Under the pieces are notes generated by a model. That model had not been told where the DNA came from, did no database searches, and was given only the letters and a program-made list of their open reading frames with translations. From Dechloromonas sp. (GTDB lineage: Bacteria; Pseudomonadota; Gammaproteobacteria; Burkholderiales; Rhodocyclaceae), in NCBI GenBank assembly GCA_028687035.1, contig JAQUAX010000002.1:1-64000 (forward strand): DNA of 64,000 bases. The letters are read 5' to 3'. A program made the translations under genes and the position numbers. This document shows, one piece after another, positions 11,024-18,520 of this stretch. The first letter of the stretch is position 1. Every line of letters begins with the position of its first letter.

Positions 11024-11158
11024 TGCATCCGGATGAGGCGCTAGGCTGGGTTGGATGGTCAACGTAAGTGAACCGCTGATAAACGTCGTTAAGCTTGATG
11101 AGCCAAAGCAACTTGCAGTATCGGGCTCTGCCAAAGGCACGTGATCGGATGTCCATTT

Positions 11159-11164
11159 GCTTGG
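11159..11164 (+). other. Candidate EBS1 of the group II intron
   Basis: GCTTGG is the exact reverse complement of CCAAGC, the last six bases of the 5' exon (10715-10720). EBS1-IBS1 pairing selects the 5' splice site and the DNA target. Six of six Watson-Crick pairs at the expected site support the intron boundary. Confidence 0.65.
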
Positions 11165-11511
11165 TGTGGACACGCTGACGCCAGATCACCGGCGAAAAGG
11201 CGGGACCTTCCCAATCCTGTTACTTGTACGGAACGTGTTAAGCCTGTATGGGCGTTCTTTAATAATTAGCATCCATAAGCGCCTGCCTGTCGAGAGATAG
11301 GTAGGAATGCCATCGCTACGTGTTTTAGAACAAGGTGCCCCGCAAGGGTCGCTTTACCTGTGCAGGTAGGGGAGGATGGAAAAAGCGAATGCCTCTCTGT
11401 AATGGGGGGGATAGGGGATGAAACGATTGCCTCGACGCGAAAGTGTGCTGACTTCCATCTGGTGACTCTTCGTGAGAAGGGTTTGTGTAATCGCAAACCC
11501 GAGGGGGTTGA

Positions 11512-11520
11512 TGCTAGAAT
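11512..11520 (+). promoter_or_regulatory. Extended -10 element for the intron-borne tRNA-Gly
   Basis: TGCTAGAAT at 11512-11520 is an extended -10 match, followed by a GC-rich discriminator and hairpin-forming leader (CCCCGCCTCGGGG) before the tRNA at 11563. No clear -35 is seen. It implies the internal tRNA could be expressed independently of the interrupted gene. Confidence 0.5.
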
Positions 11521-11562
11521 CCCCGCCTCGGGGACGATTGCGTCTTCCTCCGAAGGTTCAGA

Positions 11563-11636
11563 GCGGGTGTAGTTCAATGGTAGAACTCCTGGTTCCCAAC
11601 CAGATAACGAGGGTTCGATTCCCTTCACCCGCTCCA
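11563..11636 (+). tRNA. glyU: tRNA-Gly(CCC), complete, inside the group II intron
   Basis: 74 bases with encoded CCA. Acceptor GCGGGTG/CACCCGC pairs fully, and D-arm GTTC-AATGGTA-GAAC and T-arm GAGGG-TTCGATT-CCCTT are intact. The anticodon arm is CCTGG-TTCCCAA-CCAGA with one mismatch at 27-43. The anticodon is CCC. The sequence closely resembles the glyU type. It lies 17 bases upstream of the maturase start, within the intron, on the same strand. Its anticodon stem differs from that of the interrupted tRNA, so it lacks the intron's IBS1 sequence. Confidence 0.92.
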
Positions 11637-11653
11637 TACAACCGGAGGTTGAT

Positions 11654-13324
11654 ATGGACGCAACGCAGTTCAATTGCGATGTCGCCTCTACGGCTTGGCA
11701 GTCTTGGCACGAGATTCAATGGGTCAAGGCTTATCAAGTTGTCGCGAGGTTACAGACACGTATTGCGAAGGCAGCAAAAGCAGGGGAGTGGCGGAAGGTT
11801 CGCGCCCTGCAGAGACTCCTGACTAAATCCAGCAGCGCAAAAGCGCTGGCAGTTCGGCGGGTCACGGAGAATCAAGGCCGGAAAACTCCAGGTGTGGATA
11901 AACAAACCTGGGATACGCCGGAGGCGAAGTGGAAAGCGGTCGTTGATCTTGGCAACAAGAGATACAGGCCGTTACCGCTGCGTCGCATCTACATTCCGAA
12001 AGCAAATGGTGACAAACGCCCGCTGGGCATACCCACCATGCGCGATCGGGCGATGCAAGCGCTACATCTACTGGCGCTGGAGCCTGTCGCCGAAACAACC
12101 GGCGATCATCATTCCTACGGATTCCGACGTGAGCGCTCGACGGCAGATGCCATCGAACAAGTGCGGAACGTGCTGGGCCGGACAGCTTCCCCGAAATGGG
12201 TGCTGGAAGGTGACATCAAGGGGTGTTTCGACAACATTAGTCACGACTGGCTGGTTACCAATGTCTGCATGGACAAGGGCATTCTTCGGAAGTGGCTGAA
12301 AGCAGGTTTCATCGAAACGGGAAGGCTCTTCCCAACGCGAGCAGGTACGCCACAGGGAGGCATCATCTCCCCGGTTTTGGCGAATATCGCACTGGACGGA
12401 CTTCAGCGCGAGCTTGAGCTTCGATTCCCTCCGGGGCAGAAGAAGCACAAGGCGCAGAAAGTTAATTTGGTGCGCTATGCGGACGACTTCATCATCACCG
12501 GGAATTCGCGAGAGTTGCTGGTAAATGAAGTCAAACCCTTGGTGGAGGAGTTTCTAGCTACCAGAGGTCTCATCCTGTCGGAAAAGAAAACCAAAATCAC
12601 GCACGTGACGGAGGGGTTCGATTTCCTAGGATGGAACGTTAGATTTCTGAAGCGAATGCTGTTAACTCAGCCGTCGAAGAAGAATGTCAAAGCGTTCCTC
12701 GAGAAAATCCGCAGCCTGTTGCGGGAAAGGAAAGCTGCCAGACAGATCGAGGTGATCGAAAAGCTGACCCCGGTAATCAGGGGTTGGGCCAATTATCATC
12801 GAAGTCAAATGGCATCCCAAACGTTTGCAAGGTGCGATCATCAAATCTGGCAAGCATTGTGGCGTTGGGCGTGCCGCCGTCACCGGAACAAAGGGAAGCG
12901 GTGGATCAAACAGCGTTACTTCAAATGCCTCAAGGGGCGTGACTGGCGATTTGCGGATCAGGACAAGCTGCTGCCCGTCTTGGCGGGGTACCGGAAACGG
13001 TCCCATGTCAAAATCAAGGCGGAGGCGAATCCATACGATCCGACGTTCGACGGGTACTTCTCCAAACGGCTTGCACAGCGGATGGACAAGACACTCGAAG
13101 GACGACGCAAGCTTCGCTGGCTGTGGTGGTGGCAGGAAGGTGAATGCCCCATTTGCAGTCAAAAGATCACAAGAGAAACTGGGTGGCATCTTCACCACAT
13201 AATCAAGCGGTCTCAGCGAGGTTCGGACAAGCTGACGAATCTGGTTCTGCTACATCCGAATTGTCATATGCAACACCACGTCTTGGAAAAATCCGGAGCT
13301 GCCGGTACCTCGATGTTCAAATAG
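11654..13324 (+). CDS. ltrA: Group II intron reverse transcriptase/maturase with HNH endonuclease
   Basis: 556 residues. The RT domain has SYGFRRERSTADAI, GDIKGCFDNISHDWL, AGTPQGGIISPVLANI and the catalytic RYADDFIITG (YADD about 275-278). The maturase domain X follows (EKLTPVIRGWANYHRS, about 370-395). The C-terminal HNH endonuclease (about 497-545) has CPIC, HLHHIIKRSQRG and LLHPNCHMQHH with both Cys pairs. No frameshift or stop is seen, so the protein should support splicing and retrohoming. The architecture resembles chloroplast-like (CL) intron proteins. GGAGG at 11644-11648 precedes the ATG by five bases. Codon use is less GC-rich than in neighbouring genes. Confidence 0.93.
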   Translation: MDATQFNCDVASTAWQSWHEIQWVKAYQVVARLQTRIAKAAKAGEWRKVRALQRLLTKSSSAKALAVRRVTENQGRKTPGVDKQTWDTPEAKWKAVVDLGNKRYRPLPLRRIYIPKANGDKRPLGIPTMRDRAMQALHLLALEPVAETTGDHHSYGFRRERSTADAIEQVRNVLGRTASPKWVLEGDIKGCFDNISHDWLVTNVCMDKGILRKWLKAGFIETGRLFPTRAGTPQGGIISPVLANIALDGLQRELELRFPPGQKKHKAQKVNLVRYADDFIITGNSRELLVNEVKPLVEEFLATRGLILSEKKTKITHVTEGFDFLGWNVRFLKRMLLTQPSKKNVKAFLEKIRSLLRERKAARQIEVIEKLTPVIRGWANYHRSQMASQTFARCDHQIWQALWRWACRRHRNKGKRWIKQRYFKCLKGRDWRFADQDKLLPVLAGYRKRSHVKIKAEANPYDPTFDGYFSKRLAQRMDKTLEGRRKLRWLWWWQEGECPICSQKITRETGWHLHHIIKRSQRGSDKLTNLVLLHPNCHMQHHVLEKSGAAGTSMFK

Positions 13325-13343
13325 GGGTGCTTATGGGTTGCTT

Positions 13344-13377
13344 GAGCCGTATGCGGGGAAACTTGCACGTACGGTTC
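13344..13377 (+). ncRNA. Group II intron domain V
   Basis: A 34-base hairpin starting GAGCCGTATGCGG with a GAAA tetraloop and returning through GCACGTACGGTTC. It has the AGC triad at the 5' strand and a two-base bulge, as expected for the catalytic core. The domain VI-like stem follows immediately. Confidence 0.9.
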
Positions 13378-13418
13378 TTAGGGGAGGGGGTGGCCGTGAG
13401 GCCACCTCCTTACCCGCC

Positions 13419-13453
13419 AAGAGACGAGGGTTCGACTCCCTTCGCCCGCTCCA
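13419..13453 (+). tRNA. tRNA-Gly(CCC), 3' exon
   Basis: Thirty-five bases beginning AAG, which completes the anticodon stem started at 10681. They continue with a four-base variable loop, T-arm GAGGG-TTCGACT-CCCTT, acceptor CGCCCGC, discriminator T and encoded CCA. Differs from the 3' half of the intron-borne tRNA by only a few bases. Confidence 0.9.
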
Positions 13454-13471
13454 GTGCAAGTTGATGAATAC

Positions 13472-13510
13472 AAAGCAAAAAGCCAACCAAGACGGTTGGC
13501 TTTTTGCTTT
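13472..13510 (+). terminator. Intrinsic terminator after the tRNA, likely bidirectional
   Basis: A 17-base perfect stem (AAAGCAAAAAGCCAACC, loop AAGAC, matching right arm) with A- and T-rich flanks. It can end transcription of the tRNA/intron on the plus strand and of the transporter gene on the minus strand, whose stop is 16 bases away. Confidence 0.85.
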
Positions 13511-13525
13511 TGGACGCCGGCCCGT

Positions 13526-14518
13526 CTAGTGGATCAGCCGGCCGGTCTGCGTCGCCAGCCAGTGGTAGGTCGGGATGCCGGCCAGCAGGTTGAACGGGAA
13601 GGTGACGCCGAGCGCGCTGCCGATCGACAGTGCCGGGTTGGCTTCGGGCAGCGCGATCCGCATTGCGGCCGGGGCGGCGATGTAGGAGGCGCTGGCGAAC
13701 AGCGTCGCGAGCAGTACGGTGCCGCCGACGCTGAGGCCGATCAGCGTCGCGGTCGCGATGCCGAGCAGTCCGGCGGCCAGCGGCATCAGGATCGCGAAGC
13801 CGATCAGGAAGCGGCCCGAGCGGCGCAGGTCGTCGAGGCGGCTGGCGGCGACCAGTCCCATTTCGAGCAGGAAGATGGCCAGCATGCCCTTGAACAGGTC
13901 GAAGAACAGCCGGTCGAGCGGCTGGATGCCTTCACTGCCGGCCAGCCAGCCGATCAGCAGGCCGCCGACCAGCAGCACGATGCTCTTGCCGGCGAGCACC
14001 TCGTGCAGCATCCGGCCCAGTGCGGACTGGCCGCTGCTGCCGCGGGCCAGCCAGACGCCGATGATCAGCGCCGGGAATTCGAGCAGCACCAGGAAGACCG
14101 ACATGTAGCCTTCGAAGCTTTCGCCCCGGCTGCCGAGGTAGGCCGCAGCGACGGCGAAGGTGACGACGCTGACCGAACCGTAATGGGCGGCGATCGACGC
14201 GGCGTCGGCGCGCTGCAGCCGGCCGAGCCGGCGCAGCACGGCGAACGCGGTCAGCGGGATCAGCGCGGCGGAGGCGATCACGGCCAGTGCCGGGAGCACC
14301 AGGTCGGCCAGCGCGTAGCGCGAGAGCTCGACGCCGCCCTTCAGGCCGATCGCGAGCAGCAGAACGAGGCTCAGCGATTCGTACAGGACGCCGGGAATGC
14401 GCAGGTCGGAGCGGGCGAGGCCGGCAAGCAGGCCGAGCAGGAAGAACAGGATCACGGGTTCGAAAGGCATGGGAGCGGTGCGGGTTGGGATGACGGGGGC
14501 GACTATCCCCGAATTCAT
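13526..14518 (-). CDS. sbtA: SbtA-like sodium-dependent bicarbonate transporter
   Basis: 330 residues, almost entirely hydrophobic, with about ten membrane segments. The start region FEPVILFFLLGLLAGLARSDL, the central LLIGWLAGSEGIQPLDRLFF and FASASYIAAPAAMRIALPEAN are typical of the SbtA (DUF897) family, which imports bicarbonate with sodium. ATG 14518 is favoured because GGAG lies eight bases upstream; an internal ATG at 14470 has no ribosome site. It is divergent from a LysR gene of the CbbR/CmpR kind, which fits control of inorganic carbon uptake. A carbonic anhydrase is encoded 20 kb away. Confidence 0.85.
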   Translation of the reverse strand: MNSGIVAPVIPTRTAPMPFEPVILFFLLGLLAGLARSDLRIPGVLYESLSLVLLLAIGLKGGVELSRYALADLVLPALAVIASAALIPLTAFAVLRRLGRLQRADAASIAAHYGSVSVVTFAVAAAYLGSRGESFEGYMSVFLVLLEFPALIIGVWLARGSSGQSALGRMLHEVLAGKSIVLLVGGLLIGWLAGSEGIQPLDRLFFDLFKGMLAIFLLEMGLVAASRLDDLRRSGRFLIGFAILMPLAAGLLGIATATLIGLSVGGTVLLATLFASASYIAAPAAMRIALPEANPALSIGSALGVTFPFNLLAGIPTYHWLATQTGRLIH

Positions 14519-14573
14519 GTATAAACTCCAATTAAAGATTTTCCTGCTACTTATTTATTAGAGCTTATACATG
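14516..14573. promoter_or_regulatory. Inverted repeat spanning both divergent starts (LysR operator candidate)
   Basis: A 17-base arm at 14516-14532 and its near-complement at 14557-14573 match at 15 of 17 positions around a 24-base AT-rich centre. Both start codons and both ribosome-binding sites lie inside the arms. The position between a LysR gene and its probable target suggests an operator. Confidence 0.5.
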
Positions 14574-15479
14574 CCGCGCCGCCACCTGACTTTCAGGCAA
14601 CTCGAAGCCTTTTCCACCGTCGCCCGCCTGGGCAGTTTTTCCCGCGCGGCCGAGGTGCTGCACCTGAGCCAGCCGGCGGTTTCGATCCAGGTCCGGCAGA
14701 TCGCCGACAGCATCGGACTGCCGCTGTTCGAGCAGAGCGGGCGCGAAATCCGCCTGACCGCGGCGGGCGAGGAGGTGTTGCGCACCGCGCGCGAACTCGA
14801 CGATGTCTGGACCCGGCTCGAGGGCGCGCTGGATGCCCTGAAGGGGCTGCGCAAGGGGCGCCTGCGGGTGGCGCTGGTGACGACCGCGAAATATTTCCTG
14901 CCCCGGATGCTGGGCGATTTCTGCCGGCGCTATCCGGAAATCGAGATCGAACTGGAGGTCGCCAACCGGGCGCGCATCGTCGAGCGGATGCGCGGCAACC
15001 TGGACGACCTGTACATCATGTCCTTTCCGCCGGACGATCTGGACGTCGTCGTCCATCCCTTCCTCGACAACCCGCTGGTCGTCATCGCGCCGGCCGGCGA
15101 GCCGGCGCCGGGGCATCGGGTGACACTGGCCGAACTCGCCGACCGCTATTTTTTGCTGCGCGAGACCGGCTCCGGGTCGCGCAAGGCAGTCGACCGCCAC
15201 CTGCAGCGCTGCGAACTGTCGCTGAAGGTCAGGCTGTCGCTGGGCAGCAACGAAGCGATCCGCGACCTGGTGGCCAGCGGCATGGGCCTGGCCATCCTGT
15301 CGCGCCACGCGCTGGGGGCCGATCCGGCCGAGCACGGCGTCCGCATCCTGGACGTCGAGGGATTTCCGCTGCAGCAGCCGTGGTCGGTCGTGCACCTGAG
15401 GAGCAAGGTGTTGTCCCTGCCCGCCCAGGCCTTCATGGACGACCTGCTGCGCGCGGCCGCTGCGCCGGCAGCGGCCTGA
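14571..15479 (+). CDS. LysR-family transcriptional regulator (CbbR/CmpR-like)
   Basis: 302 residues. An N-terminal winged helix-turn-helix (about 5-65; FRQLEAFSTVARLGSFSRAA then LSQPAVSIQVRQI) is followed by a periplasmic-binding-protein-like effector domain (RLRVALVTTAKYFLPRML onward). The effector domain, with FLLRETGSGSRKAVD and SNEAIRDLVASGMGLAILSRHAL, resembles CbbR/CmpR regulators of carbon fixation and bicarbonate transport. Its divergence from the SbtA-like gene makes that transporter the likely target. The ATG lies within the right arm of the shared inverted repeat. Confidence 0.9.
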   Translation: MPRRHLTFRQLEAFSTVARLGSFSRAAEVLHLSQPAVSIQVRQIADSIGLPLFEQSGREIRLTAAGEEVLRTARELDDVWTRLEGALDALKGLRKGRLRVALVTTAKYFLPRMLGDFCRRYPEIEIELEVANRARIVERMRGNLDDLYIMSFPPDDLDVVVHPFLDNPLVVIAPAGEPAPGHRVTLAELADRYFLLRETGSGSRKAVDRHLQRCELSLKVRLSLGSNEAIRDLVASGMGLAILSRHALGADPAEHGVRILDVEGFPLQQPWSVVHLRSKVLSLPAQAFMDDLLRAAAAPAAA

Positions 15480-15920
15480 TCAGAGAATTTCGGTCAGCTT
15501 CTCGCGCCGTTCGACTTCCTCGCGGAAGTGCAGCAGTTCCAGTCCCAGCGCGTCGCGGGCGGAAATGACCCCGATCGGCCGGCCGGCGGGGTCGACGACC
15601 GGCAGATGCCGGAAACCGCCCTCGAACATCCGGTGCAGCGCATGGCCGAAAGGCTGGTCCGGCCCGATCGTCTCCGGATTGGCGGTCATCACCGTACGGA
15701 CCGGCGTGGTGTTGGCATCCAGTCCCTCGGCCAGCACCTTGTAGGCGAGGTCGCGTTCGGTACAGATCCCGATCAGCGTGCCGTCGTCGGGATCGACGAC
15801 GAGCACGGCGGCCGACTGGTAGCTCTTCAGGTGGGCGGCGACGGCGCGTACGCTTTTCTCGGGGGTGGCAGTCAGGAAGTCGCGATTCTGGATCAGCTTG
15901 ATCACGGCACGGTTCGGCAT
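15480..15920 (-). CDS. CBS-domain pair protein
   Basis: 146 residues made of two tandem CBS domains (about 8-65 and 73-130). They are recognisable by LVVDPDDGTLIGICTERDLAYKV and LPVVDPAGRPIGVISARDAL. CBS pairs bind adenine nucleotides and usually regulate a partner; no catalytic domain is attached. The AT-rich upstream region is shared with the divergent small gene at 16163. It is convergent with the LysR gene with no gap. Ligand and partner unknown. Confidence 0.88.
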   Translation of the reverse strand: MPNRAVIKLIQNRDFLTATPEKSVRAVAAHLKSYQSAAVLVVDPDDGTLIGICTERDLAYKVLAEGLDANTTPVRTVMTANPETIGPDQPFGHALHRMFEGGFRHLPVVDPAGRPIGVISARDALGLELLHFREEVERREKLTEIL

Positions 15921-16042
15921 GATACGTCTCCTGTCTTGGGTGGGTCCTACAGTGACCGGGCGCGTCGGGCAAAGTTTCCTGAATCCGCCGAGGTCACGAT
16001 AATTTCATATATTTGTCATGTACTTATCTAACCTTTGTTGTA

Positions 16043-16070
16043 TTTACAAATTTTGATCAGTCGCTAGACT
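16043..16070 (+). promoter_or_regulatory. Putative sigma-70 promoter
   Basis: TTTACA (16043-16048), a 16-base spacer and TAGACT (16065-16070) in the AT-rich gap 15921-16162, pointing toward the small gene at 16163. The rest of that gap shows no gene. Confidence 0.4.
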
Positions 16071-16162
16071 GCGCAGCAACAAGGCGTTCTCCGCACGATT
16101 GCCGTCAGGCGATCCGGAAAGCGACGCCATTCCCCTGACAGACAGATGCAACGGATGCCGTC

Positions 16163-16420
16163 ATGTGCGCAACGAAAACCCACCCCGAGTGCCGCCGCAA
16201 GGGCGAGGATCGCCGCAAGAGCGATGCGGGGCCGCCGGCCGGCTGGGCGGAGCGTCGGCGCTCGGTCGAGCGGCGTCTGCCCGAGGTCGTCGAGTTGCCG
16301 ATGTCGGTCAGCCACTGGCAGGAGTATTTCCGTGCCTACATCGCCCGGCTGACCGGTGCGTCGCCGACCGAGGCCGCTTTGCCGGAGTGGGTCCTCGATC
16401 AGTCGAGCAGCCGGCGCTGA
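16163..16420 (+). CDS. Small basic hypothetical protein
   Basis: 85 residues with two arginine-rich segments (CRRKGEDRRKS and ERRRSVERRLPEVVEL) followed by a short helix (HWQEYFRAYIARL). No domain is recognised and there is no signal peptide. Third codon positions are strongly GC-biased, like surrounding genes, which supports real coding. The last 22 bases overlap the 3' end of the convergent LON-domain gene. Only a weak ribosome site (GGA nine bases upstream) is visible. Function unknown. Confidence 0.6.
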   Translation: MCATKTHPECRRKGEDRRKSDAGPPAGWAERRRSVERRLPEVVELPMSVSHWQEYFRAYIARLTGASPTEAALPEWVLDQSSSRR

Positions 16421-17034
16421 TCGAGGTACTGCTCGAGCACTTCCAGGCGGGCCAGCGGGTCTTCCAGTTCGAGCAGCTTCTGCTTCGCGAGGTTCTGCAC
16501 CGGCAGCACCTCGCTGATCCGGCAGCCTATCCATTCGGCGTCGTCGTAGCGGTGCGGGCCGGGCAGTCGCTGGGCGCCCTGGTCCTCGACGATGCGGCGG
16601 ACCAGCGGCAGCAGGCGCCGTCTCTCCGGCGGCAGCGGTAGCGGCTCGCCGGCAGCCAGCAGTTCGACCTTGGCCGTCAGCAGCCGGCCCGGTGCTTCGC
16701 GCGTTTCCAGGATGCGGAAGCGCAGTCCGCCGCGGGCGGTAACCAGCAGGATGCCCAGCTGCTCCATTTCCCAGTCGCCGATCCGGGCCAGGGTGCCGAC
16801 CGGATGGGTCTGTGCCGGTTCGCCGGTTTCGCTGCCGCTGGCGATCAGGCAGACGCCGAACGGGCTGTCGTCCCTCAGGCAGGCGGCCGCCATGTCCAGG
16901 TAGCGTTGCTCGAACAGTTTCAGCGACAGGCGGCCTTCCGGGAAAAGCACCGTGTTCAGCGGGAAGAGGGGGATTTCCAGGGTTTCGACCGCGGCGGCGC
17001 GCGGCGAGCGGAGGAAATCGAACCAGGCCATCAT
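16399..17034 (-). CDS. LON peptidase substrate-binding (PUA-like) domain protein
   Basis: 211 residues matching the N-terminal LON domain only: [19 protein letters not shown] and [21 protein letters not shown], then a helical C-terminus. There is no ATPase or serine-lysine protease part, as in the stand-alone LON-domain family. Its role is unclear; it may bind substrates for proteolysis. The ATG overlaps the ubiX stop by four bases (17031-17034), so the two are translationally coupled. Confidence 0.88.
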   Translation of the reverse strand: MMAWFDFLRSPRAAAVETLEIPLFPLNTVLFPEGRLSLKLFEQRYLDMAAACLRDDSPFGVCLIASGSETGEPAQTHPVGTLARIGDWEMEQLGILLVTARGGLRFRILETREAPGRLLTAKVELLAAGEPLPLPPERRRLLPLVRRIVEDQGAQRLPGPHRYDDAEWIGCRISEVLPVQNLAKQKLLELEDPLARLEVLEQYLDQRRLLD

Positions 17035-17636
17035 TCGCCCCAGCGACGCATCAGTTCGTGCGGGACGCGCAACTGGTCGAGTATCCGGGCGACGACGAAA
17101 TCGACGATGTCGCCGATTTCCCGCGGATGATGGTAGAAGCCCGGACTGGGCGGCAGGATCACCGCGCCGGCCCGAGCCAGGCGCAGCATGTTCTCGAGAT
17201 GGATGGTCGAGAACGGCGTTTCACGTGGAACGAGGATCAGCTGCCGGCCTTCCTTCAGCACGACGTCGGCGGCCCGCTCGATCAGGTTGTCCGACAGGCC
17301 CTGGGCGATCGCCGCCAGCGTGCCCATCGTGCAGGGGCAGACGACCATCGCGTCGGGCGGGTTGGAACCGGAGGCGACCGGCGCGAACCACTCCTCGCGG
17401 CCGAAAACGGCCAGTTTTTCCGGGTCGACCGCGGGCATCCGGGCGAGCAGCGCGGCACGGGCCTCGGCCGGGCGCGACGGCAGTTCCAGATCCATTTCCT
17501 GGCGGGCGACGACCTGGGCCGCCTGCGAATACAGCAGCTGGACCCGGCAGCCGGCCGCCAGCAGGCACTCGAGCAGGCGCAGCCCGTAGGGCAGGCCGGA
17601 GGCGCCGGTCAGGGCAAGGCAGACGGTTTCAGGCAT
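17031..17636 (-). CDS. ubiX: Flavin prenyltransferase UbiX
   Basis: 201 residues. The FMN-binding start is [18 protein letters not shown], and [32 protein letters not shown] and [17 protein letters not shown] are the diagnostic family segments. UbiX attaches a dimethylallyl group to FMN to make the prenylated cofactor of the UbiD decarboxylase in ubiquinone synthesis. No ubiD is in view. It overlaps both neighbours and belongs to the rapZ-NusG_II-Gx-ubiX-LON run on the minus strand. Confidence 0.95.
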   Translation of the reverse strand: MPETVCLALTGASGLPYGLRLLECLLAAGCRVQLLYSQAAQVVARQEMDLELPSRPAEARAALLARMPAVDPEKLAVFGREEWFAPVASGSNPPDAMVVCPCTMGTLAAIAQGLSDNLIERAADVVLKEGRQLILVPRETPFSTIHLENMLRLARAGAVILPPSPGFYHHPREIGDIVDFVVARILDQLRVPHELMRRWGE

Positions 17637-18171
17637 CGGCGTGATGGGCGGACGGAAGGTCAGCCAGCAGTTTAGCCGCGATCAGCCCGTTCAGGGTGCC
17701 GAAGACCAGCGCCGCGGCGCCGAACAGCGGCGCGAGCAGGAACACGCCGTCGTGCGGAATCAGCCAGGCGCGGGCGAGCAGCAGCTGGCCGCCGATGTGC
17801 GCGAAAGCGGCGAACACCGACAGGCTGACCGGGCCGAACCAGCGTCCGGGCAGCAGGCGGGCGAGTCCCAGCGTCGCCAGGCTGAGCGCGGTGCCGGTCA
17901 GCGACAGGAAGAAGCCCGGGCCGAGGAAATGGCCGAGCAGCAGGCTGCCGGCCAGCACGCGCAGGACGCTGACCCACACGGCGGCCGCCCAGCCGTGCCG
18001 GGCCAGTACGACCAGCGTGACGATGTTGGCCAGTCCCGGCTTGACGCCGGGCAGCGGAGTCGGGATCGCCGCATCGACCAGCGACAGGCCGACCGCCGCG
18101 GTGGCCAGCCAGGCGACCCGGCGGTCGTCGGCGGTGACGGCCAGTTCAGTAGCTGATCGAGTCATAGACAC
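17629..18171 (-). CDS. Gx transporter family membrane protein
   Basis: 180 residues with about five hydrophobic segments. The stretch [20 protein letters not shown] near the start and repeated small-residue membrane helices are typical of the Gx transporter family (formerly labelled heptaprenyl diphosphate synthase component I). It is found here, as often, directly after a NusG domain II protein, overlapping its 3' end by 26 bases. The pair is usually linked to flavinylated electron transfer at the membrane; substrate unproven. Confidence 0.75.
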   Translation of the reverse strand: MSMTRSATELAVTADDRRVAWLATAAVGLSLVDAAIPTPLPGVKPGLANIVTLVVLARHGWAAAVWVSVLRVLAGSLLLGHFLGPGFFLSLTGTALSLATLGLARLLPGRWFGPVSLSVFAAFAHIGGQLLLARAWLIPHDGVFLLAPLFGAAALVFGTLNGLIAAKLLADLPSAHHADA

Positions 18172-18520
18172 GGGTCCGTCCGGCGATCTGCAGGCTGACC
18201 CGGTTCGGCGCGCAGATCGCGATTTCGCCCGGGCGCATCAGCCAGCCCTGGCGGACGCAGTACTGGCGCGGCCCGGGGTCCGAGACGACGCGGGCGCGGC
18301 CCGGCTCGACGGCGATCAGCGTGTCGCCGAGCGGACCGGGAACGCTGATCCGGTGGCGGGCCTTGAGGTCCACCTCGGCGAACACGCGGCCTTCCTGGCG
18401 GACGATCGCGCGGTCGGCCAGTCCGCCCTGCCAGAAATGCGGGATGCTGACGCCGACCAGCGCCGCAGCGCCGGCGACGACCAGCCAGTCGCCGGGCCGC
18501 AGCAGCGCCAGCCAGGACAT
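18146..18520 (-). CDS. NusG domain II-containing exported protein
   Basis: 124 residues. An N-terminal membrane anchor (LVVAGAAALVGVSIPHFW) is followed by a small beta-rich domain (VFAEVDLKARHRISVPGPLGDTLIAVE, then YCVRQGWLMRPGEIAICAPN). This pattern defines the NusG_II family. ATG 18520 overlaps the rapZ stop by one base, and the gene runs into the Gx transporter, so they form one transcript. The pairing suggests a role in an envelope redox or flavinylation system, by analogy only. Confidence 0.78.
   Translation of the reverse strand: MSWLALLRPGDWLVVAGAAALVGVSIPHFWQGGLADRAIVRQEGRVFAEVDLKARHRISVPGPLGDTLIAVEPGRARVVSDPGPRQYCVRQGWLMRPGEIAICAPNRVSLQIAGRTRVYDSISY

Larger units (their letters stand above)
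10721..13418 (+). mobile_element. Group II intron inside tRNA-Gly(CCC), encoding RT/maturase and an internal tRNA
   Basis: A 2698-base group II intron. Its 5' end GTGCGGC matches the GUGYG consensus. A 34-base domain V lies at 13344-13377, and a domain VI-like hairpin with an unpaired A (13412) runs to 13418. An RT-maturase-HNH gene occupies the position of domain IV. The stretch 10721-11560, with no protein gene, should hold domains I-III. A candidate EBS1 at 11159-11164 is the exact complement of the last six exon bases. Unusual points: insertion in a tRNA anticodon stem, an intact tRNA-Gly gene inside, and a 3' end of CC where AY is usual. GC content is lower than in the surrounding chromosome. 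Confidence 0.88.

Noticed and set aside
10721-11560. Short minus-strand reading frames (for example 10916-11173 and 11266-11673)
   Set aside because: They lie antisense to intron RNA domains, have no ribosome-binding sites or recognisable motifs, and overlap the tRNA.
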